5,606 bases of DNA from Nostoc sp. CHAB 5715. GTDB lineage: Bacteria; Cyanobacteriota; Cyanobacteriia; Cyanobacteriales; Nostocaceae. The position numbers and the translations under genes were made by a program. Positions 1 to 5,530 of the stretch are shown in pieces (positions within the stretch are counted from its first letter, which is position 1; each line of letters opens with the position of its first letter). The stretch is from contig NZ_JAIVFR010000478.1 in NCBI RefSeq assembly GCF_020829685.1, positions 1-5,606 of the forward strand, in the 5' to 3' direction. Under the pieces are notes generated by a model. That model was not told the origin of the DNA. It saw nothing but the letters and a program-made list of their open reading frames with translations, and made no database searches.

Positions 1-938
1 TCTATTTCAGGAAACTCAACTTCCAGAGTATAAGTTGGGTTAAGTTGTTCGCAACCTAACTCTACACTTAAATATCCCGGAGTCGAACATGTAGCCATTG
101 CTAAAGTTCCACTTCCGCGAAGTGTCAAAGTTCCTTTAACGGGTAACTCAGCCTGAACAAGTAACTTCGTAAGTTTATTTACAGACTGATACTCTACCCT
201 GATGTTTAAATTACCGACAGTGGTTAGCCATTGTCTTTCTACCACCGGACTAGTTGCTGAAAGTGGTAGAGTCAAATTTTCCAGCAGTTGTTTAGCCGCC
301 AGCAATGACAAAGCCATTTGTTGACGCGGTTGTAAATCTGAATAATCGCTCTGAATATTAGGCATTGTCTCCAGAGTACTTACAGACCGATAGGTGCTTC
401 TTAGCACCAGTCCTGCGATATCGTTTAGTGCTTGAGACTCGTTGGGAAAAAAGTTCTCCACCACTTGAACTAATTTTGCTCCCAGAGGCATTGAAGATGT
501 CACCAACGCCTGACATTGTTCCAGCAATTGCTGGAAAACTCTCTCCGGTAAGGGACGGGGCAGGTTCAACTTCGACTGTTGTACCATCCACCCCCAGGTA
601 GGAACGAGCGTCCTTGACGGCTCATCAAGACAATCGGGATATTCGATTAATTGTGTTTCCCAAGGAAATAAAGGTGGGTGGTCTTGGGCTTGGATTAGTA
701 AGCGATGTTTAAGGACAGCTTGGAAACGATCTTGCACAGTAGGAATTTCTCCCAATTGAAAGGTCTGGGGCGTTCCTCCCAATTTTGGCTCACTGCTTTT
801 TGAAGCAGTGGCTTCATTGTGGAGGTTTTTTACCCCGTCATTTTCCTCACATTCTACAGATTGGTCGTTATTTTTGACATCATCTGTCAATAACCAACCG
901 AGACACTGAGATTGTAAGGATTCTGAGTCACTATTCAT
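1..938 (-). CDS. patU: PatU, heterocyst pattern-formation protein (C-terminus beyond window)
   Basis: The reading frame starts at ATG 938 (MNSDSESLQSQ...) and stays open for 312 codons to the left edge, so the C-terminus is missing. The start overlaps the hetZ stop in ATGAATAG, which suggests translational coupling; the only upstream purine-rich match is a weak CAGG about 15 bases away. Residues 1-60 are polar and low in complexity, as expected of a linker. From about residue 60 the protein becomes more ordered (GEIPTVQDRF, then HPPLFPWE at 87-94). Residues 205-225 look helical, and residues 240-310 look beta-rich. I see no catalytic motif, signal peptide or membrane segment. The identification rests on position directly behind hetZ and on resemblance to PatU. 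In Anabaena PCC 7120 the same locus carries two genes, patU5 and patU3; here there is no stop or frameshift between the corresponding parts. PatU3 is known to affect heterocyst spacing and to interact with HetZ. Confidence 0.85.
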   Translation of the reverse strand, partial: MNSDSESLQSQCLGWLLTDDVKNNDQSVECEENDGVKNLHNEATASKSSEPKLGGTPQTFQLGEIPTVQDRFQAVLKHRLLIQAQDHPPLFPWETQLIEYPDCLDEPSRTLVPTWGWMVQQSKLNLPRPLPERVFQQLLEQCQALVTSSMPLGAKLVQVVENFFPNESQALNDIAGLVLRSTYRSVSTLETMPNIQSDYSDLQPRQQMALSLLAAKQLLENLTLPLSATSPVVERQWLTTVGNLNIRVEYQSVNKLTKLLVQAELPVKGTLTLRGSGTLAMATCSTPGYLSVELGCEQLNPTYTLEVEFPEI

Positions 939-2136
939 GAGTAGATGCACCTGATCCGGACACTAATGAGTTACGAATTTCCCAAGCTTGCTCAAGAATT
1001 TTAAACCATCGTTTTTGAAGTTGTGCCATTGACAGCCCTAAAGTTTTTGCGATTTTTTCATCGGCTTGTCCTTGTTGCTTCAACTCTAGTAAAGACCGTT
1101 GCTTATTGTCCAGCTGTGCTGTGTATACTTGCCATTGCTGGGGAGTTAAGCCCAAATTGGTGTGCAAAGAAGCTTCTAGCCACTCGTGAACTAATTCCCA
1201 ACGGTGTAATAATGCAAACCGAATCAAATGATACTTGAAGCGCTGCTGTAAGTAATCTCTCTGACGAGGGGTTAAACCTAAAATCGACTCAATTTCCTGT
1301 GCTGATAAATCCTGGAGGCGGAGAGAAAAGTAATCAGCACAATCAGATTGTTGCCGTTCTTCGAGATAATTCATTAATTCTGTAACTACAACGGAACGCA
1401 AAGTATCTTCTTCAGGTTCAGGTTCGGCTTGCGTTGCCATTGTGGAGCGTAATTGATGCACTGCTGGTTCTTCCCAACAGCCATCGGCTTCACTATTGCT
1501 GCCTTCTGCGGCTTGTTCTATATCTACGCTGGTTTCTGGGGGCTGCTGTTGAGAAAAAGTTTGCGCCCGCAAGATAATTAGCTGCTGCTGACGGCCTGGT
1601 AAGGGAATGCGTCGCTTGCCGTAGCGTTCGGTAAATGCCATGTACTCGGACAATTCTAGAAGCGTCTGAGGGCGATAAGTAGCACCGAGTTGATTTTCTC
1701 GCCGGAAAGCGTTTAATGCCTCCAGATAAAAACTCTGTAAGAAATCTTCAATTATAGTCAGTCGCCCTTGATAACTCAATTGCTTCTGAGGCGGATTAAT
1801 GTATCGATAAATAATTGCACTCAGAGTACTGTGTAATTCTACCCTACCCCGATTTGAACCCAACTGATAGTACCTGAGACACTGTTGTAGCCGATGCCGA
1901 GCCAGGGTCATTGCCGAGCTTTCTACAGAGCCAGAAGCTTGAATACGTTTGCTTTCATGGCAAATCCGATATACTTCGGTGGTAATACGTGTTGCTACAT
2001 CGTGGCAATTTTGTTCCGAAGCTTTGGTTGATTGTTGAAACTCCCTGGACAGGAGTTGAAATATCACCTCCACGCCTTTAGAATTTTCTCCCAGAATATT
2101 TGTAGATGGAATAGTTGCGGTTGCGGCTGAATTCAT
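931..2136 (-). CDS. hetZ: HetZ, heterocyst differentiation regulator
   Basis: HetZ acts early in heterocyst differentiation, downstream of and together with HetR, and is needed for expression of genes such as hetP. I chose ATG 2136 (MNSAATATIPST). It gives 401 residues, which matches the PCC 7120 protein; a TTG codon 13 codons upstream (2175) would also be in frame but is less likely. The N-terminal half (about 20-190) is helical and highly charged, with the patch RHRLQQCLRYYQLGSNRGR at about 80-98. Residues 195-245 form a variable acidic linker ending in EPEPEED. The C-terminal part has two helix-turn-helix-like segments: about 277-307 (LSAQEIESILGLTPRQRDYL) and about 357-380 (DEKIAKTLGLSMAQLQKRW), the latter resembling sigma region 4 or LuxR-type HTHs. 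This fits a DNA-binding role. The stop overlaps patU by 8 bases. Transcription probably comes from a distal HetR-dependent promoter inside the divergent gene and possibly from a proximal one near 2206-2234. Confidence 0.92.
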   Translation of the reverse strand: MNSAATATIPSTNILGENSKGVEVIFQLLSREFQQSTKASEQNCHDVATRITTEVYRICHESKRIQASGSVESSAMTLARHRLQQCLRYYQLGSNRGRVELHSTLSAIIYRYINPPQKQLSYQGRLTIIEDFLQSFYLEALNAFRRENQLGATYRPQTLLELSEYMAFTERYGKRRIPLPGRQQQLIILRAQTFSQQQPPETSVDIEQAAEGSNSEADGCWEEPAVHQLRSTMATQAEPEPEEDTLRSVVVTELMNYLEERQQSDCADYFSLRLQDLSAQEIESILGLTPRQRDYLQQRFKYHLIRFALLHRWELVHEWLEASLHTNLGLTPQQWQVYTAQLDNKQRSLLELKQQGQADEKIAKTLGLSMAQLQKRWFKILEQAWEIRNSLVSGSGASTHE

Positions 2137-2161
2137 AGTCTCGGTTTTCAAAAGACCTAAC

Positions 2162-2173
2162 GTATTTAAATAC
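2162..2173. promoter_or_regulatory. Perfect 12-bp palindrome upstream of hetZ
   Basis: GTATTTAAATAC is self-complementary over all 12 bases and ends 25 bases before the hetZ ATG, in the leader of either proposed hetZ transcript. It is not an NtcA site, because the GTA and TAC are 6 bases apart rather than 8. A dimeric repressor could bind here, but AT-rich palindromes of this size also arise by chance. Confidence 0.3.
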
Positions 2174-2205
2174 AACCTGTACGACTGTGGGTGTTGGCTT
2201 TTTTG

Positions 2206-2234
2206 ATTTTACGTATAAGCTAAACGCAGACCAA
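2206..2234 (-). promoter_or_regulatory. Candidate proximal sigma70-type promoter of hetZ
   Basis: Read on the minus strand, TTGGTC (2234-2229) and TAAAAT (2211-2206) are separated by 17 bases. The -10 matches the consensus at five of six positions and the -35 at three of six. Transcription would begin near 2199 and leave a leader of about 63 bases. It was found by inspection only; the AT-rich surroundings make chance matches likely. Confidence 0.35.
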
Positions 2235-2340
2235 TCCTACATTGAGAATGTGGATGATTTTATTATTCCCAATTTCGATGGGATTGTTCACACTTTGATA
2301 GATGTTATTGCCATTACCCAAGAGCCGTATACAAGTCATT

Positions 2341-2814
2341 ATGGATTTAGAAGCACAAATTCAATTGCTGATTGACAATGCACCCCCCGATGGTATAACA
2401 CCAAATCTGATTGCAGCAATTGCTCCTGCTCTTAGAGCGATCGCTCAAAAATTACGTCACTCCCAGTACTACATTCTCCAAAATTCGGAGTCAAGCTGGG
2501 TTTTAACTACATTGAGCAATCTTACTAATCCAGGATTGGAAAAGCGGGTTATTTACGCTTTCCCTACCATACAGGATGTCTCTCTAATTTCCCCTGCTGG
2601 GCTTGACCCTCAAATGCTAGCTAAAATTATCCCTGTCACCCATATTTTGTTCCAATTGGTGGCATTGGAACCCGTAGATAGCATCGTTTTTTTGGAGACG
2701 CCGGGTAAGACCACTCATACCGTTGAAGTTCGACGAACTGAACTAGAAAAACTCATGCAGAAGCAGTTACGACAACAGCGATCGCCTAAACAGATACCCC
2801 CTGATATTGCATAG
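2341..2814 (+). CDS. Conserved-looking cyanobacterial protein of unknown function (157 aa)
   Basis: I do not recognise a named family. I prefer ATG 2341 (MDLEAQIQLLIDN) to the in-frame ATG 2302. The extra residues MLLPLPKSRIQVI look like a translated leader, and the helix from residue 2 onwards is a typical N-terminus for this type of protein. Neither start has a good ribosome binding site. The protein is probably soluble and mixed alpha/beta. It has an N-terminal amphipathic helix pair (about 1-40, ALRAIAQKLRH), a central strand-rich part with YYILQNSESSWVLTTL (43-58) and hydrophobic segments at 95-120. The C-terminal helix is basic and Gln-rich (about 130-147), and the tail is proline-containing. 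There are no cysteines, metal motifs, signal peptide or clear membrane spans. Two HIP1 octamers lie inside it. The gene diverges from hetZ, converges on sds, and contains a HetR-type site for hetZ on its other strand. Confidence 0.8.
   Translation: MDLEAQIQLLIDNAPPDGITPNLIAAIAPALRAIAQKLRHSQYYILQNSESSWVLTTLSNLTNPGLEKRVIYAFPTIQDVSLISPAGLDPQMLAKIIPVTHILFQLVALEPVDSIVFLETPGKTTHTVEVRRTELEKLMQKQLRQQRSPKQIPPDIA
2437..2444. repeat. HIP1 octamer GCGATCGC
   Basis: This is the highly iterated palindrome that is over-represented in many cyanobacterial genomes. It lies inside the 157-aa gene and supports a cyanobacterial origin of that gene. Confidence 0.9.
2566..2609 (-). promoter_or_regulatory. Candidate HetR-dependent distal promoter of hetZ (GGG-N5-CCC site)
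   Basis: On the minus strand, GGGTCAAGCCC (2609-2599) fits the GGG-N5-CCC rule known for HetR sites. It matches the core of the hetP site (GGGTCTAACCC) at 9 of 11 positions, and the preceding GA also agrees. In PCC 7120 the HetR-dependent hetZ transcript starts about 425 bases before the start codon. The same distance from ATG 2136 falls at about 2561, which would centre the site near -43. A -10-like TATGGT (2571-2566) is correctly placed for that start. The site lies inside the coding sequence of the divergent 157-aa protein, over codons for residues Ala86 to Pro90. The motif is seen in the sequence; its function is inferred from PCC 7120. Confidence 0.6.
2778..2785. repeat. HIP1 octamer GCGATCGC
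   Basis: This second HIP1 palindrome lies near the 3' end of the 157-aa gene and encodes part of its basic C-terminal tail. Confidence 0.9.
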
Positions 2815-2866
2815 AAAAAACTTGGATGTGGGATTTTTTAGATACAATCCCACATCCAAAATTTTA
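2815..2866. terminator. Bidirectional rho-independent-type terminator between convergent genes
   Basis: A perfect 14-bp inverted repeat pairs TTGGATGTGGGATT (2822-2835) with 2846-2859 around a 10-base loop. On the plus strand it is followed by AATTTTAAAT, just after the stop of the 157-aa gene. On the minus strand it is followed by AAG and six Ts (complement of 2814-2821), suiting read-through transcripts from sds. This is the strongest hairpin in the window and is well placed to stop transcription from both sides. Confidence 0.85.
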
Positions 2867-2906
2867 AATCTCAAATTTGTTTGAAAAAGTTTTTGATGAA
2901 AATAAA

Positions 2907-2965
2907 TTAATGCCGATTACTAACCTTCTAGTTCTTTAAAGAACCAAGCGATCGGCTTAATTTTT
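2907..2965. terminator. Second hairpin in the convergent gap, possible terminator
   Basis: TTAA-T-GCCGAT (2907-2917) pairs with ATCGGCTTAA (2951-2960), leaving one bulged base. The loop contains a perfect palindrome, GTTCTTTAAAGAAC (2931-2944), which can form its own stem. On the plus strand a run of five Ts follows at 2961-2965. It may be a back-up terminator or a small structured repeat; the sequence does not decide. Confidence 0.45.
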
Positions 2966-3043
2966 CGCCTAATCTAAAATTGGTTAACAAACAGTTATCA
3001 GTGAACATTTTTCAAATTTTAGCTGACTATTAAGCAAAATTTC

Positions 3044-3061
3044 CCACCTAAGAACAGGTGG
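3044..3061 (-). terminator. Small hairpin downstream of sds
   Basis: CCACCT (3044-3049) and AGGTGG (3056-3061) form a 6-bp stem with a 6-base loop, 55 bases past the sds stop. On the minus strand the hairpin is followed by GAAATTTTGC, a weak T-run. It could be the first terminator of sds, with the stronger hairpins at 2907-2960 and 2822-2859 behind it. Confidence 0.4.
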
Positions 3062-3116
3062 TAGGTTTCGCTTAGGGTCTAAAGTCCCATTTTGTATCTG
3101 TTAACTGGTAAATGTT

Positions 3117-4088
3117 TTAATAGAGGCGACTCAGTGTGTACTCAGCTATGTTAATCAATGCCTGATGGGATTCTGAAGGTGGGAGAACTGCAAGATGTTC
3201 AATTGCTAACTTAGCATGGTGAGCAGCTAACTCTCGCGCCTGCTGTATACCTTGACTATCTTGAATTAATGCTAGTGCTTGCTCTAAATCCCCTTCTTGA
3301 GCAAACTTACGTTCAATTAGCACTTCCAGGTATGGTTTTTCCTTTAAGGCAAACAAAACTGGTGCAGTGAGATTACCACTTTTGAGATCAGATCCGGCTG
3401 GTTTACCCAAAGTATCAGTTGTACTGGTGAAATCTAAAATGTCATCCATAATCTGAAATGCCAAACCTAGATGACGGCCGTAGTCGTACAAATGTTCGGC
3501 AGTTTCTAGGGAAACGTCACTAAGTAACCCAGCTGCTTTAGAACTGTTGGCAATTAAAGAAGCTGCTTTGTAATAGCTCTTTTTTAGATAAGTTTCTATT
3601 GAGATGCCATAATCAAAACAATTTATTCCTTGCTGGATTTCTCCAGTAGCCAAATCCATAATCACTTCTGAGAGTAGTTTCACCACCTCCAAATTGTCCA
3701 AGTTTGCTAAATACCAGGACGATTGGGCAAAGAGAAAATCTCCTGCTAGGACAGCAACGCGATTACCGAATAGACTATGAACAGTAGGCACACCACGTCG
3801 CATTTGTGATTCATCTACCACATCGTCGTGTACCAAACTTGCTGTATGAATCATTTCTGTAATCTCAGCAAGGCGGCGATGACGCGGTGTAATCTCTTGA
3901 TCTAACATTGTTGCCCGCGATATTAGCAGGACAATTGCTGGTCTGATACGCTTTCCCCCAGCACCGAATAAATGTTCGGCTGCTGCAAACAGAATGGGGT
4001 GGCGATTTCCAACTAGCTGCTTGAGGTTATCTGCTAGTAATCGCAGGTCTGCTTCCACAGGGGTAAACAGGGAGGTGGCTGGGGTCAT
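3117..4088 (-). CDS. sds: Solanesyl diphosphate synthase (long-chain trans-polyprenyl diphosphate synthase)
   Basis: The enzyme extends a short allylic diphosphate with isopentenyl diphosphate to the C45 chain used as the side chain of plastoquinone. The 323-residue length is typical of the cyanobacterial enzyme. Visible motifs are GGKRIRP (44-50), the first aspartate-rich motif DDVVD (88-92) with RR at 97-98, and the second aspartate-rich motif in FQIMDDILD (211-219). Lys229 (GKP) and the segment DLKSGNLTAP (234-243) follow. The aspartates bind Mg2+ and the diphosphates. Small residues Ala83 and Ser84, five and four positions before the first motif, leave room for a long product, unlike farnesyl synthases, which have an aromatic residue there. 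The exact chain length cannot be read from sequence alone. Start ATG 4086-4088 lacks a clear Shine-Dalgarno sequence. The gene appears monocistronic, with 850 bases of non-coding DNA and repeats upstream. Confidence 0.92.
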   Translation of the reverse strand: MTPATSLFTPVEADLRLLADNLKQLVGNRHPILFAAAEHLFGAGGKRIRPAIVLLISRATMLDQEITPRHRRLAEITEMIHTASLVHDDVVDESQMRRGVPTVHSLFGNRVAVLAGDFLFAQSSWYLANLDNLEVVKLLSEVIMDLATGEIQQGINCFDYGISIETYLKKSYYKAASLIANSSKAAGLLSDVSLETAEHLYDYGRHLGLAFQIMDDILDFTSTTDTLGKPAGSDLKSGNLTAPVLFALKEKPYLEVLIERKFAQEGDLEQALALIQDSQGIQQARELAAHHAKLAIEHLAVLPPSESHQALINIAEYTLSRLY

Positions 4089-4138
4089 GGATGGGCGGAC
4101 TCTGACTTAGGTTACGAAAGTTTACATATCCTACACTC

Positions 4139-4166
4139 ATTTTAAGATAACCCTGTGCCAGCGCAA
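4139..4166 (-). promoter_or_regulatory. Candidate sds promoter
   Basis: On the minus strand, TTGCGC (4166-4161) and TAAAAT (4144-4139) are separated by 16 bases, giving a start near 4132 and a leader of about 44 bases. The -10 matches the consensus at five of six positions; the -35 is weak. It is the best-placed pair in the short stretch between the gene and the repeats. Confidence 0.35.
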
Positions 4167-4199
4167 AGTTTTCATCAGGTAATCTCATTTTCATCGAAA

Positions 4200-4252
4200 G
4201 CGACGGGAAACTCCATCCCCTTGTGGGTGTTCCGGGATAGTCGCCCCGTCGC
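4200..4252. repeat. Inverted repeat enclosing copy 1 of a 22-bp direct repeat
   Basis: GCGACGGG (4200-4207) and CCCGTCGC (4245-4252) are perfect 8-bp inverted arms. The loop contains a 22-base sequence (4208-4229, core CTCCATCCCCTTGTGGG) that recurs exactly at 4330-4351. Here it lacks the 3' arm needed to close the terminator-like hairpin formed by the second copy. It looks like one of the small dispersed palindromic elements common between genes in Nostoc. Confidence 0.6.
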
Positions 4253-4288
4253 TTGGGGCATTGGGCATTGGGCATTGGGTATTGGCCA
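4253..4288. repeat. Heptad short tandem repeats (TTGGGCA)n
   Basis: After a near-unit TTGGGGCA (4253-4260) there are two exact TTGGGCA units (4261-4274), then TTGGGTA and TTGGCCA. Such short tandemly repeated heptamers are characteristic of intergenic DNA in heterocystous cyanobacteria. A related array stands at 5411-5438. Confidence 0.85.
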
Positions 4289-4301
4289 AACAGCTAGTTT
4301 C

Positions 4302-4327
4302 TTCCCCATGCCCTATTCCCCATGCCC
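4302..4327. repeat. C-rich tandem repeat complementary to the heptads
   Basis: TTCCCCATGCCC occurs at 4302-4313 and again at 4316-4327. Its ATGCCC part is the complement of GGGCAT in the heptads just upstream, so the two arrays could pair across a short AT-containing spacer. Confidence 0.7.
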
Positions 4328-4360
4328 AAAAACTCCATCCCCTTGTGGGTGGAGTTTTTT
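4328..4360. terminator. Terminator-like hairpin containing copy 2 of the 22-bp repeat
   Basis: AAAAACTCCA (4328-4337) pairs with TGGAGTTTTT (4350-4359). Inside, CCC pairs with GGG past one bulged T, around a 5-base loop. The plus strand ends in six Ts and the minus strand in five, so it has the form of a bidirectional terminator. No gene I can support ends close by on either strand, so it may be a repeat element rather than a dedicated terminator. Confidence 0.6.
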
Positions 4361-4743
4361 ATGAGTCTATCGGTGATAATTAAGGTTAGCGGCGCGTCTG
4401 TCAATAAGCAATAATACTTGGTGTCTGATAACTCAGGTTTTAAACTAACTTAAAACATGAATTATCCGTATATGGGAATAAATATCAGCTTAAATTGTAT
4501 TAAATAGTTTCCCTGTACACGTTTCCCGCCACTGTTCAAAGGATAATTCAAGCAATACTACCTATTGACAAAATGGATGTGGTTTAAATAAGTTGGCGAC
4601 TAGTCAGACTAAATTTCTTTAGGACTGAAGTGTAGCTATTCAAAAAATTTGAAATTTAGCAGTCGAATAGGCTCAAAATTTAAGGTCGTTGTGTTACGCT
4701 AAAATATAGGAATTTTAAATTTTTCAGATATTCACACCCCAAA

Positions 4744-4782
4744 AGTAAATCACCTAGTAGTTGATTTTACTGGCTTGGTGAT
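4744..4782 (+). other. Two mutually exclusive small hairpins
   Basis: AGTAAATCA (4744-4752) can pair with TGATTTTACT (4762-4771) with one bulge, while ATCACC (4749-4754) can pair with GGTGAT (4777-4782). The two share bases and cannot form together. No gene follows closely, so switching is only a formal possibility. Confidence 0.2.
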
Positions 4783-4849
4783 GTAAGTCTAAAATAATTA
4801 ATCGTAGCTTAAAATTAAGGAAATAATTCTTTTTATTTTTTCTACGAGC

Positions 4850-4950
4850 CGCGAAACTCCTGGTTTGGAGCTATGCGATATCCCTATGGGAAGCCGCTAC
4901 ACGTCTTCAGCGCACGTTGAGCGCAAGCATTGCTCCTTTCACAGCAATGT
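4850..4950. repeat. Block resembling dispersed Nostoc palindromic repeats
   Basis: This block is richer in GC than its surroundings and made of short palindromes: CTCC/GGAG (4857-4870), TCCC-TAT-GGGA (4881-4891), a GCGC-rich part (about 4909-4924), and CATTGCT/AGCAATG (4928-4949) with an 8-base loop. The run GGGAAGCCGCTAC followed by GCGC-containing sequence resembles repeats that are scattered between genes in Nostoc genomes. This is recalled resemblance, not a comparison I could run. Confidence 0.5.
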
Positions 4951-4972
4951 GAATAAAAATAAAGCAGATCAA

Positions 4973-5042
4973 GTAGACCGCAAAGAATCATAGTTTTAGA
5001 TTGCCTTTTAGCAATCTAACTGCTGTGGGATCTATGGTCTGC
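4973..5042 (+). other. Foldable segment, possible structured RNA
   Basis: Three nested stems can stack: GTAGAC (4973-4978) with GTCTGC (5037-5042, one G-U pair), CATAG (4989-4993) with CTATG (5032-5036), and the perfect 9-bp TTAGATTGC (4996-5004) with GCAATCTAA (5011-5019) around a 6-base loop. It lies about 190 bases before the small membrane-protein gene, so it could be part of a long leader or a separate RNA. There is no T-run after it and I recognise no known RNA family. Confidence 0.3.
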
Positions 5043-5230
5043 AAGAAGTCGCATTAGAAAATAAATTATTTGTCTGTAGAAAATTTTATCTCTATAGGTA
5101 ATTTTACCATAGGAAGCTACAGCCATCAAGAATGCACTTGCTTGGCTGAGGTTCTACTAATTTTATTTTTATGGAATTTTATTTCGTTTAGAAAAGTGCT
5201 AGTAGAACAATGATTTACGGAAGTATACCT

Positions 5231-5407
5231 ATGATGATTTTTATTTTAGCGTCTGGATATTTGTTCACAGTCTACCTGTTATTAGCACTGGCGAAGCGAA
5301 CGGGTACAAAGACTGTTGCTAAAAGTTTTTCTTCATCTGCCGAAGGAAAACACAAGCAGGAGATATCAGTAAGGGCAAAGGTGACTGAAGCAGTCAATAG
5401 TCAGTAG
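5231..5407 (+). CDS. Small single-span membrane protein, function unknown (58 aa)
   Basis: I do not recognise a family. I chose ATG 5231 because GGAAG (5219-5223) precedes it by seven bases; ATG 5210 in the same frame would add MIYGSIP but has no comparable site. The product begins MMIFILASGYLFTVYLLLALA, a hydrophobic stretch of about 20 residues, followed by KRTGTK. By the positive-inside rule this predicts an outside N-terminus and a cytoplasmic, basic and Ser-rich tail of about 35 residues. There is no cysteine or known photosystem small-subunit motif. It stands alone: non-coding DNA lies before it, and heptad repeats start three bases after its stop. The membrane segment and ribosome binding site argue for a real gene; its short length argues for caution. 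Confidence 0.55.
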   Translation: MMIFILASGYLFTVYLLLALAKRTGTKTVAKSFSSSAEGKHKQEISVRAKVTEAVNSQ

Positions 5408-5410
5408 ACA

Positions 5411-5438
5411 TTGGGCATTGAGCATTGGGTATTGGGCA
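5411..5438. repeat. Heptad short tandem repeats (TTGGGCA)n, second array
   Basis: There are four units in register: TTGGGCA, TTGAGCA, TTGGGTA, TTGGGCA. The array begins directly after the stop of the small membrane-protein gene, so it lies in that gene's 3' untranslated region. Confidence 0.85.
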
Positions 5439-5443
5439 TGGTC

Positions 5444-5460
5444 AATAACCAATAGTTATT
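5444..5460. repeat. Small AT-rich hairpin
   Basis: AATAAC (5444-5449) pairs with GTTATT (5455-5460) around CAATA. It sits exactly between the heptad array and the C-rich array and may be the apex of a larger repeat element. Confidence 0.4.
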
Positions 5461-5497
5461 CTTCCTCTGCTTCCCCTGCTCCCCCTGCCCCCTGCCT
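5461..5497. repeat. C-rich tandem repeat (CTGCYCCCC-like)
   Basis: Degenerate units built on CTGC followed by a run of Cs or TCs repeat four times and end in TGCCTTTT. TGCCC at 5486-5490 is complementary to GGGCA in the heptads at 5434-5438. On the plus strand the C-rich array is followed by four Ts, so the whole unit could act as a weak terminator for the upstream small gene. Confidence 0.7.
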
Positions 5498-5530
5498 TTT
5501 AATTGGTGTCGTAGCGTTTTTCTCACAGTG

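Larger units (their letters stand above)
4361..5209. other. Long AT-rich stretch with no supported gene
   Basis: I found no protein-coding frame of convincing length or composition on either strand, no tRNA-like cloverleaf and no transposase remnant. The stretch holds many AT-rich inverted repeats, for example TTCAAA/TTTGAA at 4639-4653 and CTATTC/GAATAG at 4636-4670. It also holds a repeat-like block near 4850-4950 and a better folded segment at 4973-5042. It may contain regulatory DNA or an unannotated RNA, or may be decayed sequence. Confidence 0.6.

Noticed and set aside
358..601. Short frames on both strands within patU
   Set aside because: They are out of frame with patU, which is open across the whole stretch.
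1023..1238. Plus-strand frame of 71 codons opposite hetZ
   Set aside because: It lies antisense to the conserved C-terminal HTH region of hetZ and has no independent coding signs.
2187..2375. Plus-strand frame of 62 codons starting with GTG
   Set aside because: It overlaps the start of the better-supported 157-aa gene in another frame, has no ribosome binding site and covers the hetZ leader.
2538..2563. Imperfect inverted repeat GGAAAAGCG/CGCTTTCC near the expected distal hetZ transcript start
   Set aside because: Its arms and spacing do not match the GGG-N5-CCC HetR rule, it lies within coding sequence, and the site at 2599-2609 explains the promoter better.
4027..4275. Minus-strand frame overlapping the sds start
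   Set aside because: It runs through the repeat elements and into sds in another frame; its Pro/Ser-rich composition reflects the repeats.
4253..4351. CRISPR-like arrangement of repeats
   Set aside because: The heptads are directly tandem without spacers, and the 22-bp sequence occurs only twice with a 100-base gap made of other repeats.
4155..4364. Plus-strand frame of 69 codons
   Set aside because: Most of it is translated heptad, C-rich and 22-bp repeats; no ribosome binding site.
4361..5209. Possible tRNA or insertion-sequence remnant
   Set aside because: No cloverleaf with acceptor and T-arm, and no transposase-like frame or terminal inverted repeats with target duplication could be seen.
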